Shown: positions 11,001 to 22,299 of the stretch, piece after piece | Position numbering within the stretch: position 1 is the first letter of the stretch | How the letters are laid out: each line of letters begins with the position of its first letter | NCBI GenBank assembly: GCA_021229015.1 | Contig: CM037787.1 | Span: forward strand, 38,759,037 to 38,823,036 | Direction of reading: 5' to 3' | Source: Solen grandis | Taxonomy: Eukaryota > Mollusca > Bivalvia > Adapedonta > Solenidae | Length of the DNA: 64,000 nt | Made by a program: the position numbers and the translations under genes | The notes under the pieces: model-generated | What the model saw: only the letters and a program-made list of their open reading frames with translations | The model's database searches: none | Told to the model about the DNA's origin: nothing

Positions 11001-11876
11001 GTTGGAACTGACTGAAGTCCCCTCTCATGTAGTTAGGGTTTGTTACAGGGGTCTTAATCACGTGACCGTTCGTTTGCTTCTGCTTCCCTGTCGTTTCATC
11101 TGTGGACAAAGTTAACATTACAGGGGTGTATACGGTATAGGGCTTACGAATGGTTGGTGCAAAACAGTGGTTAACCCTTTCCCTCATATAGACTCATTTT
11201 GACGCACTCAGTGGGTACCACATAAAGCCTGATCTGCAGAAAACCACTCGTTTTACTCGCAGGCTGATCTGGTTTTATGCTGTTCGCATAGGTCTTTTCA
11301 TGGTGTCCTCTATGAGGGAAAGGGTTAACATCATACATCAAATGCAACTAATCGCGGAATTCCAAGAGGCAATGTTCCGAAAAAAAAAATTTTTCTTTAG
11401 GTATACGAATCATCGTATTTTTACCATATAATTTTCCATCGTAGTTTGAAAAAACTTATTTATAATCTATGTCAGGATCACCTATCTTAAAAATGTTTAC
11501 CAAATGTTAAAACAACAACAACAACAACAAAATAAATTTAAAAAAATACATTTTTAAATAATATTTAAAAAAAAAACTAGACTTAAGAGAAAGGTGACTT
11601 TGGCCCTTGTACTTTTCACGAAACATCTGAAAATGAGATTTTCTCCAAAAAAAAATTACCATAAACATGACCCGATGAAGAAGCTAAAGCGCATATTCAG
11701 TAAGGGTATATTTATTATTGTATGCATGCAACGTTTCTATATTTTAGATAAACAAATAAAGAAGTTCTAGGACTTGAAAATTTTGAGGAAAATCTTATTC
11801 TAAGGAATTTCGTTAAACACAGGTCCCGGGACTTACTGTAGATACTGGGATGTTCCGTGGAGGATGTACACCCCAT
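7957..11876 (-). CDS. Split gene: small N-myristoylation-motif protein (three exons seen, 3' end not found)
   Basis: Minus-strand gene model built from splice signals. Coding exons are 11876-11837, 11099-10936 and 8065-7957. All three donors are GTAAGT; the two acceptors are TTTGTCCACAG and TTTGTTGCAG. Phases agree: exon 1 ends with one base of a codon, exon 2 supplies two and ends on a codon boundary, and exon 3 starts in phase 0. The predicted product has 104 residues so far. It starts MGCTSSTEHPSIYN, with Gly2 for myristoylation and Cys3 for palmitoylation, followed by a basic, hydrophilic middle (LAKHNREKHQKDRRSEIF), an acidic/basic helix-like stretch (EMSERIIEERELLSL) and a Ser/Arg/Thr-rich end. 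Membrane anchoring is inference from the N terminus. I do not recognise the family. Exon 3 leaves one base (C) open. One possible last exon near 6888-6912 would add RYSRT and a stop, but this is weak. Confidence 0.68.
8116..8180 (+). repeat. tRNA-like head of a SINE
   Basis: A-box TAGTCTAGTGGATG and B-box GTGTGTTCGAACTT. It overlaps no exon and lies in intron 2 of the minus-strand MGC gene. Confidence 0.45.
8469..8482. repeat. G14 homopolymer
   Basis: Fourteen consecutive G in an AT-rich surrounding. Confidence 0.9.
8855..9000 (+). mobile_element. SINE family 1 fragment, old
   Basis: Contains CTTACTTGGCGCTCAGCATC and TAGCACTATATCTGTCTC in the plus orientation of the family body; head and tail are lost. 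Confidence 0.55.
10090..10745. repeat. Inverted array of GCGTTATAACGC-type units
   Basis: About 25 degenerate 17-22 bp units built on the palindrome GCGTTATAACGC plus AAAGG/CCTTT. Left of about 10490 the unit reads AAAGGCGTTATAATGCG; right of it the orientation flips to GCGTTATAACGCCTTTG, with three nearly perfect tandem copies at 10558-10625. The whole forms a large imperfect foldback, inside intron 2 of the MGC gene. Confidence 0.8.
10936..11099 (-). CDS. Exon 2 of the MGC protein gene
   Basis: Acceptor CCACAG ends at 11100; the exon is 164 bp and the donor after GCTGAC is GTAAGT (intron from 10935). It encodes 54 full codons rich in Lys, Gln, Asn and Arg. The frame stays open on both sides into the introns for a short way, so the boundaries rest on the splice motifs and phase agreement. 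Confidence 0.68.
11175..11324. mobile_element. Short foldback MITE flanked by TTAA
   Basis: 150 bp with ends CCCTTTCCCTCATATAGA and TCTATGAGGGAAAGGG in inverted orientation, flanked by TTAA (11171-11174, 11325-11328), recalling piggyBac-type insertion sites. Inner part has GCCTGATCTGCAG and GCAGGCTGATCTGG. It lies in intron 1 of the MGC gene. Confidence 0.75.
11837..11876 (-). CDS. Exon 1 (coding part) of the MGC protein gene
   Basis: Begins at the ATG at 11876-11874 in context GGCAGCATGG, encodes 13 codons plus one base, and ends at donor A|GTAAGT (intron starts 11836). The split codon A+AT gives Asn with exon 2. Confidence 0.68.
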
Positions 11877-12010
11877 GCTGCCTGGTTACGTCCGAGATAC
11901 GGACGGTAAAACCATACTCTCGCCACAGTCTGCCTCGTGTCTCCGGGGTTTTAGGTCACAGTCATCGGGCGCTTGGCTGATGTCTTAATCACGGCCTGGT
12001 CTGTCATGGA
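11877..12010 (-). promoter_or_regulatory. Putative 5' leader with two upstream ORFs
   Basis: Upstream of the main ATG on the minus strand, a GC-richer stretch holds two short upstream ORFs: 12007-11951 (18 codons plus TAA) and 11915-11886 (9 codons plus TAA), the latter ending nine bases before the main start. If transcribed, they could damp translation of the MGC protein. The transcript start is not identified. Confidence 0.35.
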
Positions 12011-12103
12011 AGACTAAGTCATGTATTTACATTTATAATAGAATAATTTATGAGATTGTCTTATTTGTAAAACATTTGATGAATTGTCCCTGTTAAATAC
12101 GGT

Positions 12104-12275
12104 AACTCAGATGGGAAAACTGTTGTACGTTTCGCTCGAGTAGGGTATACAGTTACAGGGGACATATGAACATATACCTCAAAGTTACAGAGTAAGGGTT
12201 ATATCTCACCGGCTGCCTTGCTGTAACTGCATACCCTACTCGTGCGAAACTTACAATAGTTTTCCCGTCTGAGTA
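12104..12275. repeat. Inverted-repeat element
   Basis: Arms of about 55 bases: AACTCAGATGGGAAAACTGT ... GTAGGGTATACAGTTACAG on the left and its inverted, slightly diverged form at 12230-12275. A loop of roughly 70 bp separates them. Probably a foldback MITE; no target duplication is clear. Confidence 0.7.
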
Positions 12276-12984
12276 AGAATTTTCACAAATTACGCAGATA
12301 TACATGTGTAAACACACTCTTGAACATGGGAAAACAACAGATTATCTCTTAAACCTTTAATTTAATTAAAAAAGAAAATGTCAAAGAATAATGTATTATG
12401 TTTCTAACATATGTGAGAAACAGCTCAGTCGGTCACTTTTGAGGATATGACAGTTACAGGGGGTGTATGTAAATGAAAGGGGTGTATGGAAGAAATGATC
12501 ACGTGACCGGTACTGACCAATCACATAGCGATTTTTTGGAGTACTTGTACTGAAATATTACTGCAATATAATTCTATGCTAAAGTGCATGACTCTTTATC
12601 GTGTTAATTTGTAACCAGTAAACCAATGTTCGTCAAATTATCAGCACAAAATAAATGCACTAATACCACTCAATTGCACTCATATGGACCATAAATCAAC
12701 CTTGAACTTGATACCAAACATGCGTGTGTGTAATATAAGAATTTTCCTACCTGGTTTTTATAAACCCTATGAACACTTTCTATCTTCCCTTGCTTTTCCC
12801 CTAACCATTTCTTAATAGACGGTGTAAAGAGAGAATTCTGAAAGTAGGTCATATATAATCAAACCATCCACCCACGTCCTTTGATTATTGTTATACCCAT
12901 CTATAAATATGCCATAATATTATGTTGATGTACGGTGTGACCTGCTTGCACAGACATGGGTGCGATCATTATCATACCCATTAA

Positions 12985-13170
12985 CCCTGGCAATGCTGTG
13001 ATCACTTATGATAACATTCAGTGCAGACCAAGATCAGCCTGCACATGCATGTATGGTCAACATTGTTCGCTACTTAGTCGATAAAAATTCAGCATGTACC
13101 GCCATGAACAGTTAATGGAGCAGTCCAAAATTAAGAAAGGATAAGTCCAATTAAGAAATTTAGCATGGCA
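12985..13170. repeat. Probable dispersed repeat
   Basis: Contains AAGATCAGCCTGCACATGCA and CCGCCATGAACAGTTAATGG. The GATCAGCCTG core recalls the foldback MITE interior; limits are unclear. Confidence 0.35.
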
Positions 13171-13714
13171 ATGGTAAATAGAGCCACAGTTACCTCATTA
13201 AACCCCAAGCCTTTGGTGTTCATGGTATTCTGCATATATTAATCGTGGTTCTAATAATTCATATTCAAAACAAGATCAATATCAAGTAAGAAAATTATTC
13301 AGGCAGGATTTTATAAATCTACGCCATGATAATAAACGGTGTACGCAATAGCTATACACATTATATAATGTGCGATACGTAGGTTCCATAAACATGGTGA
13401 AACAGCCAAAACATATACTTGTTTAGACTTCGTTAATCCGATTAAAAGCAATAAAAGGAAACGGCGATTACTCCCTGTTGCAAACTTAGCCCGAATTTAT
13501 ATGGTTGTAATATACTAGTAATATAGCGTAACATTACATGCTGGATTTGGCATTAAACAGCATTGGGTACATACATTGATAAATACATCGATATCTAGAC
13601 AATGCAAAATTCAAGGCATTGTAAACACCGAGAGAAACACGAAACATAATCATACGGTCTTAAATATAATCTTGATCATATATAGATCTATTTACAAAGA
13701 CGATTGTGTTATTG

Positions 13715-13870
13715 TTACGTTGGAGTTGTCGCTGCGACACTATTTCAGTCATGTTTTACAGGTGGAGGAAGTCACCCGGGTGTAACCACCGACCTACCGC
13801 AAGTCAGCTAAGACCTCCTTACATGCAAAAAATAATGATAAGATAAAATAAAAATAAACAAACAAACAAA
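13715..13870 (-). mobile_element. SINE family 2 fragment
   Basis: GTCGCTGCGACACTATTTCA, ACAGGTGGAGGAAG and CCACCGACCTACCGCAAG match the body on the minus strand. The head is missing, and an A-rich, AAAC-repeating stretch follows to 13870. Confidence 0.65.
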
Positions 13871-14727
13871 TGAGCGACAAAGGAGTTAATGGTCAGTATT
13901 CAGTATTGAATTTATATGAATGAATTGTAGCATATGATATTTTTCAAATATTTTGTGAAATTTTTTTCTGTTTTTACATTGCTCCTAATAGCCTTGAAAT
14001 TTTGCAATCTAAGCAAGCGACAAAATACCGGTAGTGTCCTAAATATTGTAATATTTTTGACATATTTGATAATTACAAATTACAAAGGTATAATTATGTT
14101 CAAAAGACCTTTCCATCATGTTTACAAATGTATTCAAAATATCTACATGCGTTCTTTAAATTATAATAGTTACACTGACGTCATTGGTAGCCAGTATGGC
14201 TGACCTGGTTTACACAAATGATCACATGGTTTTGTTTGAAAGCGCCTGGCCTAACTAGGAATCAGAGTTACAGGAAAGGTGCATCGTATTCATGTTACAG
14301 TATGTTACGCTACTATACTGTATTTTACAGTATGATGCAGTATGCATACTTTCTCTTGCTACTCCTTCATATCGGCCATTATCGACTGCAGTATATCTCT
14401 CAGTTATGCCTCAGCCACATTACTTGTTCGAACCGTCTACGATCAATTTTATTTACAAAAAAAATAAAAAAAAATAATGATAATAAAAAATATTAGTGGC
14501 GACTCGTGTGATTAAACTGGGTATTTTGGGTACTCGGATTGTTGTAACTTTGGGTAAAAAGCTCAGTAAGAAGCTAGTGTACAAGTCGCAAGAGCACTGT
14601 ACGGATATCGTGGGGTGGTATGGTACACGTTTGATTTTGACCAATCGTGAGAGTCACATATGTGACCTGTACGAGACTCGTCCGACATAACGGATGATTA
14701 CAAATCGCACGAGCCTCGTAAAATTGT

Positions 14728-15024
14728 TTGTTTGTTGGGTTGAACGTCCCACCGACAGTATTTCAGTCATTTGGAGACGATGTCTACTTAATGCAGTTAT
14801 AGTGCTGCCACACTGCAGTATCACGCCGTAGTCATGTGGCATGATACCACACCCAGTAACATTATCCTGACACCGGGCCAACCAGTCCTGCACTACCCTT
14901 ATATGCTGAGCGCCAAGCAAGGGGGTACCATTTTTTACGACTTTGGTATGTCGCGGCCGGGGATCGAACTCACGACCTCCCGCTCCCGAGGCGGACGCTC
15001 TATTCACTCGACCATCGGGGACGG
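14728..15024 (-). mobile_element. SINE family 1 copy, near full length
   Basis: Head CCGTCCCCGATGGTCGAGTG on the minus strand, B-box GTGAGTTCGATCCCC, body as in the other copies, and a CAACAAACAAACAA tail. Flanks GCCTCGTAAAATTG and GCCTCGTTAGAATTG look like a diverged target duplication. Confidence 0.85.
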
Positions 15025-15211
15025 TCGCCTCGTTAGAATTGCTTTAACGGGTATCTAACGATTTTTTTTTCGATTTCCTTGCCTCGTATGTACGATCTCC
15101 TACTTTAACAATATAACGAGCTTTCATAATCGTACGATCACATTATGTCTACGAATATCGCATAGGTAATGTGACTGAGTCCAGAACAAGCACCATTTAA
15201 CTGACATTGGC

Positions 15212-15290
15212 ATTTCGACCGTCATGCAACCGGGAGTTTGTGGTTTCGATCCTCGGCCGCGACATTTATAAATGTCGTCATATTAGTACT
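15212..15290 (+). mobile_element. SINE family 1 head fragment
   Basis: B-box GTTTGTGGTTTCGATCCTC followed by GGCCGCGACAT, as in the family 1 head-body junction, then unrelated sequence. Confidence 0.45.
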
Positions 15291-15718
15291 GGTATATGTG
15301 TCAGCTTTGATAAAATGTCCTTTACAGTATACTTGTTTATCTCACTAGGGTTTGGTGAACTGGGATCCCCGACCAGTGTTTTTGTTAAAAAAGGGGGAGA
15401 TAAATTGGATGAAAATGGACCTAAGAAGATAGTGAAAAGATATGTGAAGTTTTATAATAGAAGCTTTAATAGTTTAGAAGTAATGGGCAAGGTTGAAGTT
15501 TATCAGGACGACGACGCCAAAGATAACAACGACAACACCATAGTGGTGAAAATACCTCCCCACTTTTTTCTTTGAAAAAAACCAAACAAAAACAGTCGAC
15601 ATAAAATCAAAAGAAAAAAAGTAACGGCAAATTAAAATAATAATAAACAGAAAACAACAGCATAATAGTGATTCCATGTTCGATCCCCGTCATCCAGTCA
15701 TCCAAGCTTGTTTCCGTG

Positions 15719-15746
15719 TCTGACCGCTTAAGACAGATTGGCTACA
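15719..15746. repeat. Right-end fragment of the CAGT-ended MITE
   Basis: GTCTGACCGCTTAAGACAGA then TTGGCTACA matches the right terminus only. Confidence 0.5.
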
Positions 15747-16164
15747 TATCTTCAAATCTTAATACTTTCCTGAGATGTATCCATTGATTATATGCAGATT
15801 ATTGTGTAAACGATTTCGTACTATCTCTTGAACACACGACAGTACCACCTTTTTGCGATATGTGTATTAAAACATTCATTCTTGGTTCATCTGACAGCAT
15901 TGGTAGTAACACGCACACGCATATCTGCCCTGAGAGACCAGTGGAGGAAACAATGTATGTCTATAAGGGGTCTGGCACGGAAGTTGGGTCATATTTCCCT
16001 ATATATAATACATATAGTGATATATGACTCACTTTTCGTGCCAGACACCTTTGGCTAAACGGAGGTCGAATGTAGAATATCTTGAATATTGACGCGGAAC
16101 TCATGAAGCAGACTGGCTTTTAAGTATTTGTGTAGAATAATAAAGGTATAACTAAACATAAATA

Positions 16165-16346
16165 CAGTTGAACCTGTCTTAGCGGTCACCTGTTTTAAGC
16201 GGTCAACCTGCATTTAACGGTCAAATTTAATATTACCAAACTATAGCATTTTGTTATATGTTTAAAACATTTATTTAGCGGTCACCCCTGTTAAGCGGTC
16301 ACTTTCTCTTGTTTCCTTAACTGTCCGCTTAAAACGGGTTTGACTG
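16165..16346. mobile_element. MITE with CAGT ends and TA target sites, second copy
   Basis: 182 bp, begins CAGTTGAACCTGTCTTAGCG and ends in its inverted counterpart (CGGGTTTGACTG), TA on both sides. Same interior as 6988-7215 without the left-end expansion. Confidence 0.82.
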
Positions 16347-17254
16347 TATATACTTTTGTTATTATTTATTTTCTTTTTTAGAAACACAAGATTGTGTGTT
16401 ATCTTATCGATAAGAGAAAAACACTCAAAAATGAGTCAATGAAACTGTTGATCTGACACAGAGTCGTATTTCTACATACAGTTCAAAATGATAGCCTTAT
16501 AATTTTCCTGTTAATAGGTCAATAATAAAATGACTACGTGAATTATTTATATCTCAAAATGATTAAATTGATTAAATGTTAAAATAAATGCCAATGTACA
16601 TATTTTATGATGTACATATGGCCAAATGTTGTCGACTGAATTTATTGGTGTTCTATTTAAAGAAAAAACATCACCATCATACCTTATGTGTCTGTTATCC
16701 ACTTACTGAGGAGTAAAAACTGTTTAAAACGTTCACAAATATTCCGTTGTTTTGTACACCCTTTTCCGTACCACCAAGATATGATAACATACACAAGAAA
16801 CTCACAGCACGAATAAAATGAGATATTTTTCACTTAAAAAAACTTAAAACGTAAGGGAGAGGTTCCGTGTGCTCACGATCAACGTTACGTTGTTTATATC
16901 TCCGTTTCCACGTTTAACCCTACCTTCTGATGACTTATAATTCTGTTATCCCACTATTCAACAAGATAAACACTCGGCAATTAAATATGAACACAGCGAA
17001 TGTTGTCCCCTGGGGTAGGTTTAAGTACTTGTGCCTTACTGACCTGGTCCGCGTAGTGTACTCAGTGAAAATATGTAGTGGGTTTAAGACTAATTCCTAA
17101 AACCAATAATCTTAAACACAACAAAAGATAGGTATGTGTCATAAAGGTAACCGCCAACACACGATGAGGTATTTAGGTAAACACCGCGATGTAGAGCCAA
17201 CGTAATATAAAATATACTAAAATAAAAGCTAAATTTCCCCTAAAAATAACTTAC

Positions 17255-17480
17255 CTACCGAACTAGCTCTGTTACACATCGCGCATGTATCCGTGAGACG
17301 GTCAATAGTTCTAGGTACCAAAGGTGCTTTAAAATGAAAATGTGTTTATCACCTTTAACGGAAATCAATAGACCGCAATATACAACGACATGTAAATACA
17401 TGTACAGGTGTCGCAAGATATCCAGAGTCAGGGGACGTAATTGTGACGACTCCCTGATGTTCTCTCGTAGAGGTTATCTC
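17255..17480 (-). other. Possible 5' non-coding exon (minus strand)
   Basis: A strong donor, GGTAG|GTAAGT, sits at 17254 on the minus strand, in a GC-richer stretch. It lies upstream of and in the same direction as the MGC gene, so it may be its first, untranslated exon. The left limit given is arbitrary. There is no protein-level support. Confidence 0.2.
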
Positions 17481-17523
17481 CCATCGTTACTTAAAAGTTT
17501 TGAATATTATAAACAGAGTCCTT

Positions 17524-17556
17524 ATAAAATAAATAAATAAATAAATAAATAAATAG
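17524..17556. repeat. (AAAT)n microsatellite
   Basis: Eight AAAT units in a row. Confidence 0.9.
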
Positions 17557-18114
17557 GATGGCGTTATTATTAATGCTTACGTTTTTAATACAAGCCTGAT
17601 AAATTCTAGTACATGTTTGAAAAAGAACACGGGTAAGTAAGTATACTTTTAGTAAAATGTTTTATGTATAATCATAATCGCAGTTACATAAAAAAGAGAA
17701 ATGCATGGTACAAGTCAGATTTTCACTGACAAAGGTTTACGTTATTTTCTATTATTTTTCTTTTCATTTTTTTTTAAATTCAGCTTAGTGGCACGTTTCA
17801 TGATATAGCCGACTTGAACGTTTGTCTTAGGGTATACTTTATATAGAAGTGCTAGATGCTCTGACAGCTGGTAATAAATATTATAAATATTTATACAACG
17901 AAAGTAGAGTAGTGGTATATAAACATTATGTCTATACGTTGTTCAATATAGTGTGTTGTTCAATATGGAAATTACGATATTTTGAGGAGTGATTGGGAAA
18001 ATGAAATCACAATGATCGATATACCGTGAAATCTGTCTGTTTCTCCGCAGTGGGGCTTAAAGTTAACCTCAAATGAATCCCGCATCACGCGCGGCCCCAA
18101 ATCTAAATAGTTCG

Positions 18115-18175
18115 ACGTGATCATGTGGTAACACACCTAACTTCGGATCAGAAAGTTGGGGGTTCGAACCTCACT
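18115..18175 (+). repeat. tRNA-like head of a SINE
   Basis: GTGGTAACACACCTAACTTC and B-box GGGGGTTCGAACCTC at tRNA-like spacing; no terminal pairing good enough for a real tRNA gene. Confidence 0.45.
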
Positions 18176-19917
18176 GGGGACAAGAGTTTTTCAGGTAGTA
18201 TCTTTATTTACATCTCATCATGGTACAAAAAAAAAAAATTATAAAATCAAAACAACGTTTAAATTAGTACACTGCCAGGAATTAAAGGAGATGAATATTT
18301 ACATAAAATGGAGATGAATATTTACATAAAATAACACTTGATAATAACTGAGCACAACGCTCTTATAGCATAAAAATATTACAAACTTACCGGTTATTAA
18401 CTAAACACGTACAATGATATAAAAGCGATAAAGTGAAGGCTATTTAAAACATGATAAACAGCAGCATCACAGACACTTTATACCTTGCAAGGGTTTTTCA
18501 GGACCTTCCAAGGCGCAACGTATTAGTCCAATCCAGGAACTCTGAAGAGAGTTTGGTATAAGTTGTAAGAACTTGATCCCTAGTCGACGTAAAACAATAT
18601 CAAGTTTAACTTAATTACGTTGTATTAAGCTCGTATTGGGAGGCTGGAACGTTTAGAACGTCGAAGGCACGCAATGCGATCGTAAATGAACGCAGTGCTA
18701 TCTTCATGGACGTGGAAAGCGTGGCTTAATTTTGAAAAAGCTTAAGATGATCGCTGTGTAATAGTTACGGATATACAGTGTAGTGCGTGGTGCATTTCGA
18801 GTGTAGTAAAAACGGGGAGGGCGTAGTACATACGTGACTAGAGCGTAATGCGAACATACTTAATTAATTTATTGTTTTGAGCTCGGGATGATCGCGAAGA
18901 GCGAAGCTCTAATGTGACGGAGGCTTTACTGTAAACTAAAATAAAAATACACATTTGATACCTAGTTTCAGTTTATTACATTTATAATATCAATCATATT
19001 ATCTTGTTTAGATATTATTTAATATTTTTAGTTGTAAATGTAGAACTACAATGTAATTTTAAAGACATTGGTTGACTAAAATGTTGAAAACAGAATCAAA
19101 GAGCTAAGGCTTAATCACGTTCATAAGACATTTTGTAGTTGTATAGTTAATGTGTTTTAATGTCTTATTGACATTACAATTTTACTTAAGTTTCCAATAC
19201 CCATTCCTGTTATAGTAGACATATTGTTTATAATTTCTTTGTTCCACAAGTTCATGACAGTTTTATAAAGAAAACTTTCTTTTATAATTATATTATTTTT
19301 GACTATTAAAAAAAACATATTTATATATATATTTTTTTTTTTTAAATGAAAAAATTTTCTAATTATGTATTTAAATTTATTTCATTTATGATTTCTATTC
19401 CTGATAATATATGTGATATTTAGAGAGCTGTGATTCTCGGTAATTGTGATAGTCAAAATGAGTGAATGTTAGAGTTGTCGTTCTTATTTAAATTTAAACT
19501 TTTGATCTATTTTTATAAATCCCCCCATTGGATAGATTCTTTTTGCAAAACTTTACGGGTTATTATGTGTTGTGTTATGTTACGTGTCATATATAAATAA
19601 AAAAAAATGATGTCATTTATTTAGAATTTACTAGGCTCTTATTTTGTGTGAACAAAATGCAGGTATTTACAATGAAATACTTGTTAAATAGACAGAATAC
19701 CATTCTACAGTAAATAATATGCTAAACAGATTTGTTTCTTAATGCACTCCCTATATTAGTGACTCGTTATATCTATATTAGTTTTGCCACGTAACCATAA
19801 ACTTGTGACTTTTAATGGTTTTAATATTGTTGTTTGTTTTAGTTTGATCAAAAAAACATTTAAATATTATATACTTCTGATATCACTTAATATCAAACAT
19901 ATGTTGGGTTATCAAAA

Positions 19918-20006
<89 letters not shown>
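19918..20006. repeat. Compound microsatellite (TAC)n-(AT)n
   Basis: About 16 TAC/ACT units followed by about 17 AT units. Confidence 0.92.
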
Positions 20007-20008
<2 letters not shown>

Positions 20009-21039
20009 GCCTATCTATGACATACATGAAGAAAATATAAACGATTCAAATTATACTCTAAAATTCTGTTCCTCATTTATATGATATATGAATTCAATAA
20101 TTGATACTTTTTATGTATACAAATTCATAAACCTAGTTTTTTTTCAGCGGCAGCTGTATGTTTTTATATTGAACCAGTTTTTTTTTTTATCAAATTTCGA
20201 CCCATCAGATATGACCGAAGAATTATTTTTTAAAGCACTTTCTCAAAAGCAGTGTTCTCAATGATAAAAGTCCAGGCTGGTTTAATGACTTTTCAAAAAT
20301 GTAAATGGACATGAACCTGTGAGCAAAACAGACTATTAGCTTTGTACGGTACAACTAGAGACTATATCCCAAACTGACATTCTTATTATGTACAGAAAAT
20401 TGCCTTTTTTTCGAAAGTGTAATATTTGAAATACTAAGTCTTAAGATGCATTGGTGTTAGAAAAAAAGATCATTTTGACACGGACCGTTTAATACTAAGT
20501 AATTACTTGTTTCTTTATTTCAGACCCTGAAAGTACACTCTATGACTGAATATGCATAACTTAAGTATATGTATCAATTTCAAGAATTCCTTACGATAAT
20601 TATATTTCTTTGGGTAAGGTACTGGTAAATCGGATACCCAAATGCTTTTCTTGACTGATATCTTCGTCCAGCAGGGAACTCGGATTAACAAAGATATTGC
20701 AAGAGTGTGAAGTGCGGATTCTGTTATCATTTCTGAATTATTTTTAATAAACTGAGATAAGATGGCTATCAGTAAGCCCGAGCCTCACTAAACGTTCAAA
20801 ACCTGTACTTTTACTATTTATACGTGTTTGTTTTTGTTTTTCTTAATACGGCAAAATTGCTAACTTTGTTTTGGTGAAGATATTTGGATCCATTACAGAA
20901 GTGAGGGCTGCGGGATTATCATGTAGAAGACAGACTTGTTTGGCATCTCTGACAAGGCGCCGATTCTAGTAGAGCCTTTAATTTATTATCTTAATACTCT
21001 AGCCTCCTTATCACTTGCATCTGCATTGATATATTTTCA

Positions 21040-21600
21040 CCAGGGTTAAAACTCCATCACTTGACCGGTTAATTTTTGCGATTTATTGCTCAATGTGCTG
21101 AATGCTGACACGCTTAACATGCCAGGAAACACTATGTGAGGAATGCTTATTTACTGTTTTCATACTCGTATAAATACGTGTACATCAAAACCTTTGTTTC
21201 CAAATTTAACAAGAACTATCATTGAACATGATACTTACCCAAAGATACTGATTTGCCACAGTTACAGTAACCATATAAGAGACAATCTTTACACAGTCGA
21301 AATGTCAAAAGAAAGACAAAACAGGTAGATGTATTTGCTTTTAATAATCACAGAAACATTACAAAGATTCCGTATCATCTCTTTTATAAATTGTATCAGC
21401 ATAACTGGCACCATGCAACAATTCGAGACATATTAAATAGAAAGACAAAGGTGTAAAAAATCCAAGCAAGCCACAATGGCACATTCAGGATATCTTGCCA
21501 TGCAATATTCATTAAAATCAGACCAATGGTTGCAAGAATATCGTAGACAAAATACTTTCACTGAACATAACATTGGGAAATAATTTAAAACTGACAAAAT
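21040..21600. repeat. Segmental duplication block, copy 1
   Basis: Alignable to 30115-30625 (shared CTTAACATGCCA, GTAACCATATAAGAGACA, GGCACCATGCAACAAT, GACAAAATACT). In this copy the block runs directly into the upstream flank of Cys-loop fragment A. Confidence 0.75.
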
Positions 21601-22132
21601 ATATTCAATATATACGTATATGCAACAAAGGGTCATAACTATTCCTGAATCATACCGGTCAACGATATGCGCAGCTAAGCGTAATCTCGCCGAAGACGGG
21701 CCAACAGACCTATCGACAGACAGACACGATTTAAATAAAGATCCATTATATTTCGTATCTGGAGATAAACACATGGCACAGGTTAAATATCAAATATTTT
21801 ATTGCTGTTGAAATTCCATACCGCTAAATGATAACAATAGTGACAGTAATAACCTAGATCAATTTATACAATTATTCTACTTGCCCAGTGATTAACAATT
21901 AAAAAACATTTCAATTAGCATGTCAATGTCTGTAAAACGCCTGATTAATAGTCTACTTTCTGTCAATAAGTGAAACTATAACGATTAAAGAGATAAGTTT
22001 GTCTGTATTTTACGGTTTTTCCATCAACTGTTTTTTTTTTTCGAGTTGTATTGGAACGGTTTTCAAATTGAGTAATCGACGGAAAACATTACAATTGATT
22101 CGGTTGGCCAAAACGTGGTGTTGAACTATTTC
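21589..22132. repeat. Upstream flank of fragment A (duplicated)
   Basis: Matches 40430-40957: shared ACTGACAAAATATAT, GCGTAATCTCGCC-like, ATTATATTTCGTATCTGGA and ATGTCTGTAAAA. The last 240 bp also resembles the flank of gene 1, which shows the older tandem step. No gene of its own. Confidence 0.65.
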
Positions 22133-22293
22133 ATTGAATATCACAGTAACATGATTACATATCGCCTTCTTATTCTGACCATTCTTCCTGGACAAATACA
22201 GGCTTCTCTAAGCATGATGCAGATAGACTTTTGAAAGATTTGTTAAAAGATTTTTCTCAACTGACAAGAACATCAGCTAATCATTCTAAAACC
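22133..22293 (+). pseudogene. Decayed 5' fragment of a Cys-loop channel gene (fragment A)
   Basis: Matches the signal peptide and first roughly 50 codons of the intact gene about 460 bp downstream. The start codon has become ATT, one base is lost at the GGATAC position (frameshift), and homology stops after a TCTAAAACC segment. The next sequence already belongs to the conserved 5' flank of gene 1. Its own upstream flank (from about 21890) resembles the flank of gene 1, so this is the remnant of an older tandem unit rather than a retrocopy. It pairs with the fragment at 40958. Confidence 0.8.
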
Positions 22294-22299
22294 ATGTTC

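Larger units (their letters stand above)
12276..14727. other. No confirmed gene
   Basis: Contains a dispersed repeat (12985) and a SINE fragment (13715). A minus-strand segment 12842-12752 is bounded by TTTCAG and CAG|GTAGGA and is open, but has no partner exon. Confidence 0.45.
15291..17254. other. No gene seen apart from MITEs
   Basis: A plus-strand frame to 15575 is part SINE, part A-rich. MITE pieces at 15719 and 16165 are listed separately. Confidence 0.5.
17557..21039. other. No gene seen
   Basis: Very AT-rich, with a tRNA-like relic at 18115, a slightly more CpG-containing stretch at 18480-18920 and the compound microsatellite at 19918. Confidence 0.55.

Noticed and set aside
12752..12842. 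Candidate minus-strand exon (TTTCAG ... CAG|GTAGGA)
   Set aside because: Open and plausibly bounded, but lies upstream of the MGC start without a start codon or partner exon; at best an untranslated or false exon.
15207..15575. 122-codon plus-strand frame
   Set aside because: Starts at a non-ATG codon inside a SINE fragment and ends in A-rich DNA; no motif or splice support.
20515..20730. 71-codon minus-strand frame
   Set aside because: No motif and no matching exon; left as chance.
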